Origin: Microvelia longipes
Taxonomy: Eukaryota; Arthropoda; Insecta; Hemiptera; Veliidae
DNA length: 64,000 nucleotides
Direction: 5' to 3'
Assembly (NCBI GenBank): GCA_018340805.1
Contig: JACMZG010001863.1
Coordinates: 50,547,438 to 50,611,437 of the forward strand
Shown here: positions 23,607 through 35,653 of the stretch, piece by piece
How the letters are laid out: each line of letters begins with the position of its first letter
Position numbering within the stretch: the first letter of the stretch is position 1
The notes under the pieces: model-generated
The model's database searches: none
Seen by the model: only the letters and a program-made list of their open reading frames with translations
What the model was told of the DNA's origin: nothing
Position numbers and translations under genes: made by a program

Positions 23607-23908
23607 CATAGAGATATATACTAGAGGGGGCATTTCCTATATTATTACATTGAGAGGCCTGAAACATCTTTTTGGGGCTCTCAGGGCTCTGTGTAACCTC
23701 ATTAAAACCTCCTCTAAAGAGTGAGTTAAGGTTATAATATATTAATTGTCTTCGTCTTCCCACACATTTTTTGTGTTTCGATTTGTATTTTAAACTGTAA
23801 AAGTCTGTATTTTTGTTCTGTTTATTTGATTATATTGATAGTCGAAGGCGGTCAGGTTACTTTTTTGATGTTTCAACATTAGGGCCCCTCTAGTAATGTA
23901 TCTCTATG
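23607..23908. mobile_element. hAT-type MITE, copy 1, with perfect 8-bp TSD
   Basis: The 302-bp element is flanked by TTTAAAAC at 23599-23606 and again at 23909-23916, a perfect 8-bp duplication. Its ends are inverted repeats of about 24 bp. The left reads CATAGAGATATATACTAGAG and the right, inverted, reads CATAGAGATACATTACTAGA. The length and the 8-bp duplication fit the hAT superfamily. The 68-codon minus-strand frame across its left part (23557-23763) crosses the element boundary and is not a gene. A diverged second copy lies at 27464-27763. Confidence 0.85.
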
Positions 23909-24070
23909 TTTAAAACTAAATGCCGTATCTATTGCTAAAAACTTGATGGCTTTGTACAGCTTCGATTTTTTTCATTCTACCTACGAAATATGTTTCGGCT
24001 GTTGTAATATTGGATTTTTTTTTATTAAGATGATAAAAGTATAAGACTTGATGAAATGAAGCATAAAAAC

Positions 24071-24246
24071 AATAAAGTTTAATACTTCTGATATCTCCCC
24101 TTTTCTTTTGTTCTGGTAAAACTTACTGAACTAATGGTTTGTGAAAAAGAATGTTCAACCGTTTGCTTAGTATATAACTTAATTATATTATGGCTTGAAC
24201 TGTTAGCGATGAACGGGGGTGATAAATATCAGTTGAGTAAATGATT
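24071..24246 (-). repeat. Right arm of the 176-bp inverted repeat
   Basis: Inverted copy of 20030-20205. The outer boundary of the pair is sharp: AGTAAATGATT here mirrors AATCATTTACT on the left, and similarity stops just outside. Confidence 0.85.
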
Positions 24247-24344
24247 AGTTTATGTTTTATTGTAGGCACCTAATAATTGATTATGTTCTATTAAGTTTGA
24301 TGAAAATGGTGGTTCTTTACAAATGGAATTCTTATTCTTGTTGG

Positions 24345-24505
24345 AATCATTTGAGAAAAATTTTATCTTGGGTCTTAATTATCCGTCCCCTTAAACGGAC
24401 AATTTAGTTAAAATCCTCGTTACGGATTTCCATCGCAAACACAATACTTTCTAAATTTACCTTTACGGTATGAATGAGAGAAAGTAAAAAGGTTGAAGAC
24501 ATTTA
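24345..24505 (-). repeat. 5S-box repeat, 5' fragment
   Basis: The minus strand carries the palindrome variant (TTTACGGTATGAATGAGAGA on the plus strand, near 24462-24481) and the TAATTATCCGT segment of the 5' module. It is short and decayed. Confidence 0.4.
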
Positions 24506-27463
24506 AAATCTCTACGCAGATACCACAGTTACTTATTTATATTAAATATTAATTTGGTTCTGAGAAATAATAGCAATAAAGGATTTTGACTTTTCGTACC
24601 TCACTTGAGCTAAAAAGGACTAAAAGGCGCTATTTTAAAGTGGCTTCCTTTAAAAGGTAATTGACCATAATACCTTTTAACAAATTTCAACTGCCTTTAG
24701 GAGTGTTTGAATTTTATTTACACTAAAGTGTTTATCGGCGTATATTTTAATATTTTCCTATGAAAATATTTAGTTGAAATATTCAATTATTTACTATCTA
24801 GCAATATACACTTGACTCGGAGTTAGGTACTGTGACAAATTATTTTTTAATAATGGAATCATTCATGCATAATATGGTGAAATAGATTACCTGATTGTAT
24901 AAATAGATAAAATATTTTAGGGGTTTTCATGTTAAATAATATAGTTCTATTTATAATTATTCAAGGCCCAGTGAGCAATATTTGTTTCAAAATATCTTGA
25001 ATATGCAGTATGTACGTTGTACATACATATATGTATACATGTAGTTAGAGGAAAATATGATTTTCTCATAGTATGTATTAGTTTGTATGTGTTGTTCGGT
25101 TCTCAATTTACATTGTATAATTCTAGTATGGTTTTGGATAGGTTAGGTTATAAGTTTTCTATCTGTAAGTTAATGCTTCAATGATTTGCTACAAAAAGAG
25201 TTTTAAACACGAGGACAGAAAAACATGTAGACACATCTCTCTTCTATCCGGACGTTTATAACCAAAAATGCTTGTAGGGTTCCCGGTTTACATGATATCG
25301 GTAACTTGTCAGGTTTCTGTACATGCCTAAACAATACAGGATACAATGGGGTAAACCAGTGAAAAAGGGTGATCTATATTTACAAAACTCGAACCAAATA
25401 TTCCTTCTTTTGTAGAAAAGCTTATTGTTTTTTTCTCTGCCTCACTCCGAACCATTTCCCCATCTTTATTCAACGATTTTGTAAATCTTATAACCTATTT
25501 TTAGTAAAAAATAGAATAAAATAAAAATCATTCCTTTTAACGGGGGAAAAGCCACTCTTTGTGTTTTTGAAACAAAAAAATTATTGAATAAAAGGACGTA
25601 TATCTAACAATGTCTCATGTGTAATACAATCTTTTTTATTCTGTTTCTCCCAAATTGACAACAAATTGACATTTATATACATCATTGATTTTCCTGCCAA
25701 TAGATATTTATATATAAATCTCTTTTCTAAGACAGTGTGTTGAAACAATAATAATTTATATTGCAATTATTAGTTGTTTATAATCTCCTTTGAGTTTATA
25801 TACAAAAACCTACCAACTAAACTAGTTTAAGTCTAATGTAAAAAGAATTCAGATCTTATTTGAAACCAAGTCTCATCAGCATCACATTTTATTTTCATCC
25901 TAATAAGGAAAAATAGAAAGCCTTGTTGATTTCACTTTGTGACTTGGCCAGTATGCATCGTATGGTATTGTGGTATAATCATAGAGTTACACTGCGAAAT
26001 TGCACGGTGCGTGTATATTGAACAGAACCGTAATATTTTACACTTCTGCGTGCACTACGTACTGGCACGCAGTGCACTGCGTAAAGGTACAAGTCACAAA
26101 GTAAAATCATCAAAGGGGTTGCAAACTAGGGACTCTTTGCAACTAAGGACCTTTCTGTGGCGATATTTTTTATAATTGCCTAACGTCTTGAGAATCTCTG
26201 CCTCTGGAGGTGGTGAAACATTTTTTATTATAATAATAGGTTAAGAAATTGTTTGTTTTACCTCTTTGACTACTTCCAAAGAGGTAGTATATCTGTATGG
26301 CAAATATCACTAAGCATGTTTTATGTATTAGAGTCTTATTATCAACAGCAGCGAATTTCCGCGTATGAATCATGTGCACAAACAAAATTGCCTAAATTAA
26401 TATCATTGACTTAAATTTGCCTTCAGATTTACGAGATTCAATTATTTAATGTGGTACAAATTACTGAAATCTATATTTGTTAATTCTAACAAATAAAAGA
26501 GTGCTTGAAGCGAATTTGCATAATGAAAATTAAGCTTATTTTATAGTTTTAAAGACTTTCCAATGTGTTTGCCATAGGTGTTATAAAGAGTTTGGTTCTC
26601 TATATTATCCATATATTTATATCATAACTATGATTCAAAATAAAATATAATTAAACAAGCATAGTAGTGATGAGAGGCCACATTACTACTAAACTAAAGG
26701 AGACCAGTCATACAAATCATAATTAAATTCCACAATGATCCTTTCTTTCAGGTTTAATTTAAAAATCTGTTAATAAGAAAATGGCAAAGAATTTATTCAG
26801 CAATTTGTATTTTCGAAGCAATTCTATTGAGTTTGAAAATCATGTTTGAAATTGGCCTTATAAAAATGAATTAAAAACTCGATTGAGAAGTTATGACAAT
26901 AATCGTAAAATTTACCGTTCAAAAAGAAATTGTTCGTTAAGCAGCGAATTTATTTTGTCTTTCCGTATTCAGTAGAACAATAATTCTCAATTTTCTGTTA
27001 TAAGGGAAAAGGATAAAAAAGCAATTGCTCTCAGAGCCTATAATATAAAAATCTGCTGAAAAAACAAGTACTATTGTTTTTACAAAAAAAAAAAAAAAAA
27101 ACAGTATAAAAGGGGTCAGAAAAATAGGCTTTTTATTCTGTAGAGGCTTGTATTTCTGTGAGGGTTTTGTCTTATTGGACTCCTAAACAGTATTTCAGAT
27201 AAGTCGGATCAATTGGAATTTTTATTTAATGTTTTTATTTCTTTTTGTTATCACAAGAATGACCTGAATAGAATTTTAAATGACTTTGTTAAGGTTTCCA
27301 CTGAATATAGTTAGTATATATGTTTAAAATAATTTGATCAAATGTATTTCAAATCTTTTTGGTTGATGCAAGGAAAAGATCAGCTGTATCGTACAAATTT
27401 AATCACCAAAGAATTTAGAAACGCTTGATTTGAAGTAATAGTATACGATTAATAATATAATGG
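24506..27463. other. AT-rich spacer, no gene recognised
   Basis: A perfect 8-bp stem, CTGCGTGC at 26046-26053 and GCACGCAG at 26065-26072, lies in a local GC-rich patch that also contains AGTGCACT. A run of about 19 A residues lies near 27085. The 78-codon (25939-26175) and 71-codon (26170-26385) frames show no family features. Confidence 0.5.
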
Positions 27464-27763
27464 CATAAAGATGTATACTAGAGGAGGCATAGCCTATTTA
27501 AATCCATTGAGTGGCCTGAAACATCGTTTTGGGGCTCTGTGTAACCTCATTGAAACCTCCTCCATGAGTGAGTTAAGCTTTTAACAAATCAATTGTTTTT
27601 GGCTTCCCGCACATTGTTTGTGTATTTTTAACGTTCCTCTATATAAGTTACTGTAATTTTGTACTGAGTTTTTGATTTTATTTATAAGCGAAAGAGATCA
27701 GGTTACTTTTTTGATGTTTCAAAATTTAACCTATAGGGTCTCACTAGGATTAATATCTCTAAG
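27464..27763. mobile_element. hAT-type MITE, copy 2 (diverged)
   Basis: About 300 bp aligning end to end with the element at 23607-23908. Shared blocks include GGCCTGAAACATC, TTTTGGGGCTCT, TGTGTAACCTCATT, AAACCTCCTC and AGGTTACTTTTTTGATGTTT. The outer inverted repeats are present but mutated. The flanking octamers (TATAATGG left, TATGAAAG right) match at only five of eight positions, as expected for an older insertion. Confidence 0.75.
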
Positions 27764-29148
27764 TATGAAAGTACTAATAACAGTGTGTTGTTGTTTGTTT
27801 TAGGTATGTTCTGCAACCAATAGTCTTTACAAATTCAGGTCAGACATTACTTTTGTATTATCTTTTGTGGTGTAAATAGAAATTTTATTTATTCTATTAT
27901 TATTTGTACCGCTTTTAAACTTTTCCGCTAGGTTGGAACAATAAATCCTTTAATTGTGGTTAAAAATATCTAATAAACAATTAACCTAATAGATATAGAA
28001 ACATAAATCTTGTTTTAAAAAATGACAAAGTCTAATTGATTAAAACTGAAAAAACAGTTAGGCATGAGACTTTAACGAAGCCCGATGTTTGAAGTATATA
28101 TACTTGTTCTTTATAAGTATATAAGTTGAGCTTTTAAGTTGGAACTTTTCTAATAGAGCCTTTAATGCAGGTGTTAGTGTACTAGTTGTGTCCCGAAGAT
28201 TGCTCTTTTCGGATATATTGTCATTTACGTTGCCAAAAATATAATTATATAATAACATTTCACTATAACATTAAAAGATTTTTAATAGCTATCATTTAAA
28301 ACGTAATTTGACTAACAGAAAATAAAATACTTTACAGTCATGAAGAAAAATATAAATTTGTTATACAGCTTCCTCGTGTCATATATTTGTTGAGTTAAAT
28401 TTAAACCCTCCCTCTATTTCTTAAACAGTTACGCAAACCAATTACTCTTTCTTAAACCTTTGATAACCTTTAATATAAAATTAACAATAAATTTTTCTTT
28501 CCATCTCAAACTTGAAAATCTAACTCTTCGTACTATTACCTCACTCTTTTTTTTCCTTTTTAGTAATTTATCTTAACTTAGGTCACAATCAAATTCCAGT
28601 TTGACGGTTTTCTAATTTAGAAACTTTAGATTGTTTTTCACTGATACTTCTGTTCAATTTCTACTATTTTTTCCCTCTGTTTTAAAATTTATTACTTCTT
28701 TATTACTTTTTATAAACACATCTGTTAAATTTCTTTTTTATTTTTTAAATTTATTACTTGTTGGAATTTGTTTTATAAATGATTATCGATTATTTTATTT
28801 TAGCGTTAATTTAATTTAATTTTTGAGGAAATTGAATCACCAAAAGAGTAATTTAAAACGAAATTAACATTTATTTTATATAACCTTTCAAGAGACTGAC
28901 TATTACGTAACATGACAATTTTCTCTTATAAATTCTTTAATTATAAAAATAGTTAATTATCCTGTAGTTTAGTGTTTTATTAATTCTTTAAAAATGCTTT
29001 CATTATTTACCCTAAACTCCCCTTCCCTGGCTTTATCAAAATAGCCTAGATTTATGTATTATTAATTTTAAGTAAAATAAGTTCCATAATTTCAAGACTG
29101 CCAATTTACAACACTGGAAAGAGCCTAAAATAGTTGGGTCGTTTAAGA
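27764..29148. other. AT-rich spacer, no gene recognised
   Basis: Nothing recognisable. Small frames at 28058-28258 and 28631-28819 are hydrophobic or Lys/Tyr-rich, as expected from the base composition. Confidence 0.5.
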
Positions 29149-29149
29149 G

Positions 29150-29815
29150 CTATATTAAATGACACTTTTCCTTTTTATACTGTTGGTAGATAAGAAAAGT
29201 ATTGCGATGGTAAGTAAATCCGAAACTGGAATTTCTCTAGATTTATCTGTTTATGAAGTTTTTAAGTGCTCCTAAGTAGATTTCATAATGTTTTCTGTAT
29301 GTGTGTGTGTCTGTTGTCCTCGTATCTCCCTGTGTATTAATGCTTGAGAGTTTAAACTTGGTACAAAAATGAATCTTTAGGTCTAGTGGTGATATCCGGA
29401 AAATAGTTTCAAAACAATTTCAAAAATGTGGATTTGTTTGAGTTTTAGCAGTTTCAAAAAAAGTTTCGTTATTTGCATTATCATAATTTGTATCACATGA
29501 CTTGTATAAGTTTTAAAAAAATAGTACAAATGCAACCCTTTCTTTATGTAATAAATAAGTATATACTTTGTTTCGTTTCAATGCGGCATATGTATTTGTG
29601 GTTTTTGGTTGGATCATAAAAGTTAAGTAGCATCGAGCGTTGATAATGCCTGGATGGGACAGCTAGGAAGAAAACTGTAAATAAATGTAAACTGTATAAT
29701 AAAAAAATTATTATACTTTCTGAGAACGAGCAAAGCGAGTCCGATGCAGTGAGGATAAGCTTAGGGAAATTCAATTTAGCAAGGAAATGTTCCGAGGTAC
29801 ACGTTACCTGATTTC
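29150..29815 (+). repeat. Composite 5S-box dispersed repeat, copy 2 (complete)
   Basis: The 5' end carries a decayed palindrome (TATACTGTTGGTAGA, about 29177) and the CTCCTCGTATCTCC-type body. The 5S-like box runs from about 29610 to 29672: GGATCATAAAAGTTAAG, then TAGCATCGAGCG, then GCCTGGATGGGA. The first part matches the arthropod-type 5S sequence GTTAAGCAGCATCGGGCG at most positions. The 3' module has GAGAACGAGCAAAGCGAGTC (29729-29748) and ends with TGTTCCGAGGTAC and a T-rich tail near 29800-29815. The T-run could act as an RNA polymerase III terminator. The 76-codon minus-strand frame here (29544-29774) is spurious. Confidence 0.75.
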
Positions 29816-31550
29816 TTTCTGTTCATTAAAGTTTAGATTTTTGTATACTTTGCTGTAACCTGAGACATTTAGATTTACCCTTATTTTTCTGCTCTTTTAG
29901 CGAAACACCCCTAATGTTTAATCTTACGTCATTATCTTTAAAATAATATATTTATATTTTCTTATATTCTGATGAATTATAATTTATTATGTCTGGCGTA
30001 TTTTACAAAAAATGATAATTTAAACGTAATTTATTCTATATTTTGCTTACTTTTGATTCCTTTGATATAGTTGTTTATATTCTTTAATCGTTTATGTTCT
30101 TTCATTTTCAATATTATTATAAAAATTAGATATTTTAATATTATCAAATAAAAACCATCAGACAATATTATCATAGCTTAATAAATGGGACTGCCATTGA
30201 CAGATAATAGAAGCAATAAATTAAGTTTTTATCTCCTCCTGACTTTGCCTGGAGGTTTTGATAATGTTTTTGCCATTTTCTCTAATCGAGTTTTTCTAGG
30301 CCCTTCGGATTTCACCTTTTTTTCTTAAATTTCTTTATCGCTGTATAATTAAGAGCTAAAGGTCTCTAGGGGTTCTTTGTTTAAAAGATCCCATGAGAAT
30401 CTAAGCCTAAATCTACCTGAATTAGTACATTTTGCTTTTAACCATTTATCTCTTTTTTTATAGCTCAATTTATAAAATAGTTTCTTAGTGAACTTGTAGT
30501 TTGTCAAATTAGGGAAAAAATTATCTCTTTTATGTAAGGTAAAGTACGAACATAATTTTTCTTTTTTATATTTCATGCATTCTTTTAATGTCTGAGTGTA
30601 TAGGTAACAGAAATTTTGTTTTGCTTCATCTTAAGTTGCTATTGAAAATATAGTAGTATTTTAGTAACAATATTATAAATATTTTACTTGAAATCAAATG
30701 TTGAAGAAAGTTTTTAATGTCAATTCCCAAGTGATACCCATGATTTTTTACATCCAAACTTGCACTTAGTCAACTATGTACGAATATTACAATAAGAACC
30801 CCAAATAAAATCTTACAAAAACTGCCAAATTTCGTAAATCTGTGTATACTTTTTTAAACAAAAATTTCTTTATTTAATTTAAAATAATTATTAAATAATT
30901 AATTTAAACTCTCAACGATTTTCCATTGTTAGAAATATTCAAATAATACTTCTATGTGAAACACTCTATACACTTAAATACTTATGTCCATAATTTTACT
31001 ATTTGAATTATAAACTTCTATATTAATATTCTATTTAAAAAACATACAACTTTAAATTATCCTTATTATTTATTAACACAACATTTAGCTAACATTATTC
31101 TGTCATTATTAATTACATATCTAGTTGTTATAAATTATGAAATATCACTATCAGTTAGCTGTTAAAAGTTAAAGGCCAGCTGAATATTTTATAAAACTCT
31201 GTGATGGTATAGAAAGTTTTAGTTCTCCTCCAATTTGTTGTTCTTTCCTTTTCAAAATTTAAATTAGATTCAACATGAAATTGTTTATTTAATAAAACTT
31301 TTTTCGATGTTTTGTTTTTAATAAAGTTATTTTATTTAAATTAAAAACACCTACTGTGAGTTCTTTTTGATGTTTTAATGTTTAATTTTCTATCCTTTAA
31401 TTTTAATGAAATTTCTTTGGAAAAAATCACTAATATGTGGCCTATTTTATCTAAAGTGTTTAATAGTCGTGTCAAATTTAAACATAATTACTGACATAAT
31501 TCTGTCATTATTAATTATGAAATATCGCTATCAGTATATCTTGAAGAAAT
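29816..31550. other. AT-rich spacer with a short local duplication
   Basis: ATTCTGTCATTATTAATTA followed by TGAAATATC and CTATCAGT occurs near 31096-31160 and again near 31499-31535, so this stretch is partly duplicated. No gene was recognised. The 75-codon minus-strand frame at 30349-30576 has no known domain. Confidence 0.5.
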
Positions 31551-31552
31551 TT

Positions 31553-31569
31553 ATAATATATATATATAT

Positions 31570-31627
<58 letters not shown>
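31553..31627. repeat. TA microsatellite
   Basis: About 75 bp of interrupted (TA)n immediately after the second copy of the local duplication. Confidence 0.9.
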
Positions 31628-33350
31628 GTTGTTGTTATAAAATCCTTGATAACATAAGTGAAAGTCTATTTACAATATATATAGATGCCTAAGGGTATTT
31701 AATACATTTGTTTAACACGATACATCTGTTTGAAACTTATCTTGCTGCAAACTTACTTGGCTGTTATCGCTTATGTGTCAAGCAATATAACATCCTTTTA
31801 GCAATAAAGCTAAAACTCAAATAACTAATTCATCATTTTTTATGGTCATTCTATATTCTAAGTGAATAATGGCTTCTTTTTAGTAATTTTAAAATACAAT
31901 GGGAAATTAGTAAATGTATTTTTCCTCCCACGCTCTACTTTTCTTGTACCTCCTTTACAACTTATTGTTTGTTTTATTTTGAAATATTCCTTCTTCTAGC
32001 ATTACAAGATTCTGTACTTTACATAGTCCCTTGCGTGTTATCTTTACTCACTTTTCTTCCCCTTTACATTTTCCTTTCGCCTCTAATATCTCTTTAGTAA
32101 GTTTTTCCATCCTTCACATATCGTTCTTTAGTCGGTGCGTTACCTCCGTTTCGTCGACAGCTTTTCCTAAATCTTTTCCCCTCTTGTTTACTTAGCGTAG
32201 GAAGTATCTCAAAACGCATCCTTTTCTATTCTTGCTTCGTTTCATTTTAACGCAAACCAGGCAACACACAATAAAGTTTTGTAGAAACTTCAAAGTGAGA
32301 ACTTTTTTGAAAGTAATCTTGTTATCTATATGTAAATACTTTTATTAATGGTTCCCTATTAATTTAAAAAAAAAATGCACAATTTTTTTTTAAATTTTCT
32401 TGCTGTTTATTATCTTTTAGGAAATTTACTTACCTTTTTAATTTTTCTATTTTTGTTCAGAGCTATTGTGATTTTATCAAATAGTTTCAAATTTTTATTG
32501 TATTAACTATAAATCTTGATACCTCTGCTTCATCTTCGTTCCTATTGTAATACATTTAAAAATAGTACCCTCTTTCCAGCCTCTCAGTTCAACGAAACTA
32601 AGCTAACCCTAATACTTGTAATAATAATTGTATTATTTAATATAAATATCTTAGGACAGTCTTAAGAAGTCCTACCGCCTCCTTCTTTGGCGGAAACTTT
32701 AGATTAAATACTCTGCATACGCTTATTTTAAATTATCCTATACATTTAAAACATGCCGACGGCCTATTTAAAGTAATTTCTTTTGAAATTTTAAAATTAA
32801 TGATATCTAAAGAAACTTTATATATTCATAATATCATTATTTAATGATTATCATAATATTATTACATTTTTGTGTAACTTTATAAATATTTAATATAAAA
32901 ATTTAATATGACGTCTAACCTTGAATCTTAATACAGTTTCAAGATTCATTACGAGGGAAATATTTCATCTCTTAAAAGTTAAATTGATGTTAAGAAAAAC
33001 TTTTCCTTCATAAGTACGAGTATATCCCGTCAAAACCAGAAACTTTTTGTTTGAATTAATTAAAATAAAAAAATAAATATTTTTTTCTTTTTAAATTTGA
33101 TTTTAAAATTAGATTATGTGAAAATTTCTAGAATATTAAAATTATATATAATTTTTTGCGATAAATTAATTAGGTCTACACCAAGTCCTATTCTTAATAT
33201 TTTATAAGGTATCATTGCTATAAATAATTATAAATACTTTTACTTAAAATAATTCTTAAGAATATGATAAAATAAAATTGAATAATTTAAAAAATAAAGT
33301 TGAATATTATAGAATAAAAATAAATCTGTCACATATACATTTTGTAGAAT
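31628..33350. other. AT-rich spacer, no gene recognised
   Basis: No exon, RNA gene or element end recognised. A pyrimidine-rich plus strand around 31920-32260 is the only compositional feature. Confidence 0.5.
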
Positions 33351-33353
33351 ATA

Positions 33354-33661
33354 ATTGTGCGAGAGTCTCCCAGGAATTGTAACTAGCAAACTTCTATGAT
33401 ACATATGGGTTTTGTTTTATCTTTCGACATTCGTCATTATTGATGGCTCGTCATAATGTCATGTCCGTCTCTGTTTCGATAGAATTTAATTGAAGGACAG
33501 AGTGGCAGAGCGTTGACAGAGCCTGAACTAGCGTTGACAGTACGGCTTTGTGGACGTACTGATGAGGGACGAAACAAAACACTAATGACGAATGACATAT
33601 CAATTCTCAGATGTAGCATAGGATTTTGCTTGTTACATTTCCTAGGTGTCTCTCGCACAAT
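33354..33661. mobile_element. TA-flanked MITE with about 40-bp terminal inverted repeats
   Basis: The left end ATTGTGCGAGAGTCTCCCAG mirrors the right end CTAGGTGTCTCTCGCACAAT. The similarity continues inward for about 40 bp (GGAATTGTAACTAGCAAA against TTTGCTTGTTACATTTCC). A second, inner inverted repeat pairs CATTCGTCATTA with TAATGACGAATG. The element is flanked by TA on both sides (33352-33353 and 33662-33663), as for Tc1/mariner-type insertions, although a TAA/TTA duplication cannot be excluded. The 84-codon frame across it is a by-product. Confidence 0.75.
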
Positions 33662-33714
33662 TACATTGTGACAACTATTCGTGTTTTGCACAATTTGTTA
33701 GTATCAAATTATAT

Positions 33715-33968
33715 ATGTTTTGCTTGCAAAGCATGTTAGGTAAGAGAGCACAATTTGTCTCTGGTAAATACTTTACATTATATTATTCAAAACGTGAGTT
33801 TAAAGCAGAGTAAGTTCAGGCTCTATCGGCGCACTGATGAGTTAGAAGTAACGAAACAGATGCAACATGACATTATGTCGGGCCAATAATAATGGCAAAT
33901 GTCAAATGATGTCCCAATTGTAGCACCGCACTTTGTTTGTTACATTTCCTATGTGCCTCTCGCACAAT
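33715..33968. mobile_element. Partial second copy of the same MITE
   Basis: The right end (TTTGTTTGTTACATTTCCTA, then GTGCCTCTCGCACAAT) and the inner part (CTGATGAG, CGAAAC, GACATTATGTC, GTAGCACC) match the neighbour at 33354-33661. The left end is not recognisable. Sequence beyond the right end (CAACTATCCATG) also matches that beyond the first copy (CAACTATTCGTG), so the pair arose by tandem duplication of element plus flank and not by two insertions. Confidence 0.65.
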
Positions 33969-34200
33969 TATATTCTATCAACCAAAAGAATGCCAACTAT
34001 CCATGCTTTGCCAAAACTCAAAACAAAAAGGTATAAATACTCAAATTTTAGGTGAAAATGTCTAAATAATCAGTAAAAAAAAGTTTTTTTTATTCTAATC
34101 ATGACCAACTTATTTTATTCTAGCTCTTATAGTTAGATCCTGTTTCTGTTTATAAACATAGTTAAATTCCTGTTTTGTTATAAAAACTTATTTTTATTAC

Positions 34201-34904
34201 TAGACCAAGAGCCCAGGGTGTTTTGTTAATAAAAAGTGTAATGGCTGGAACCGGTCTCATTTTCGTAAATACCTTCCTGAAACAAGGATCTGCAATTCTG
34301 CCGACTCGAATCGGATGGGTGTCCCAGGCAGAACGCACTTTAGGGGTTAAATTTACCACCCAAGTTAATAAAAAGTGTAATGGCTGGAAACGGGTTTAAT
34401 TTTTCGTAAATACCTTCCTAAACAATAATCTGCAATTCTGCCGACTCGTATCGGATGGGCGTCCCAGGCAGAACGCACTTTACAGGTCAAATTTACCACC
34501 CAAGTTAACAAACAGTGTAATGGCTGGAACCGGTCTCAATTTTTCGTAAATACCTCCTGAACAAGGATCTGCAATTCTGCCGACTCGTATCGGATGGGTG
34601 TCCCAGGCAGAACGCACTTTAGGGGTTAAATTTACCACCCAAGTTAATAAACAGTGTAATGGCTGGAACCGGTCTCAATTTTTTGTAAATACCTTCCTGA
34701 ACAAGGATCCGCAATTCTGCCGACTCGTATCGGATGGGTGTCACAGGCAGAACCTTTGACCCCTAAAGTGCGTTCTGCCTGGGACACCCATTCGATAAGA
34801 GTCGGCGGGATTTGATCCTTGTTCAGGAAGGTATTACAAAAAATTGAGACCGGTTCCAGCCATTACACTTCTTATTAACAAAACACCCCTGGGCTCTTGG
34901 TCTA
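34201..34904. mobile_element. 704-bp element with 147-bp TIRs around a tandem array
   Basis: The first 147 bp (34201-34347) and the last 147 bp (34758-34904) are inverted copies, starting TAGACCAAGAGCCCAGGGTG on one side and, inverted, TAGACCAAGAGCCCAGGGGT on the other. Four direct units of about 139 bp (from 34225, 34364, 34504 and 34643) fill the left and central part. Each holds GTGTAATGGCTGGAA, CAATTCTGCCGACTCG, TCGGATGGGTGTCCCAGGCA and GAACGCACTTTA. TAC lies immediately outside both ends. No transposase frame is present. Confidence 0.85.
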
Positions 34905-35641
34905 TACTAACGAAACTGTTTAATTTGAAATGTTATACACTTATTATACAGAGTTAAAAACAGTGTCTGCAATAAATGACGTTCTTACTTGAATCCACAT
35001 TATCTAATTTGTGTAATGTGTAAAAATTGCATAATGTCTTTATAGAAATTGCAGATTCTTTAGTATAAATCAATTTTCATAAAAACTTCACTGACAAAAA
35101 TGTTGCATGCAAAACAAAGGAGTCCAATCAAGTAATAAGGAAACCCAAGTCCTTCTTTCATCTTATCTCAGACCCTACCAGATGAAACTTGGTAAATATT
35201 CATAGACGTTTTCAACTCTCCAATTATGAAGATGTTGCCAACGTTCAAACCTCGACTAGTTACTCTCCATCCTATCTTCAACCGGAAAATTTCTTAACAA
35301 TACAAGACTTTTCCCTTTTCGTATTAAAGATTCATTCTCTTTTGCAATTTCTGTTTGTTTTCCCTTTCATTTTTTTGAAAATTATAAAATTGCTACTTGA
35401 AATCATCATTTAGCGTGATTTTGATGGTTTGGATAAAAGGTGACTATACATTTTATTTGTTTACTTCTTAATTTTCGATAAAGACGAGACAGTATTGCAG
35501 TAGCAAAAATTGTTACACCCTCGTTGGATTTATTTCGTTTTCATAATCTTGTTCTCATTCAGCATAAACTAAGTGGTTTGACAGGATTAATAAAACGTAA
35601 TTTTATAAAAATTCATTTTTTTGCGGAAACCCAATTTTACT
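34905..35641. other. AT-rich spacer, no gene recognised
   Basis: A 74-codon plus-strand frame (35189-35413) has a polar start and a hydrophobic C-terminus but no recognised motif. No repeat end was seen. Confidence 0.45.
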
Positions 35642-35653
35642 TATACTTGGTGT

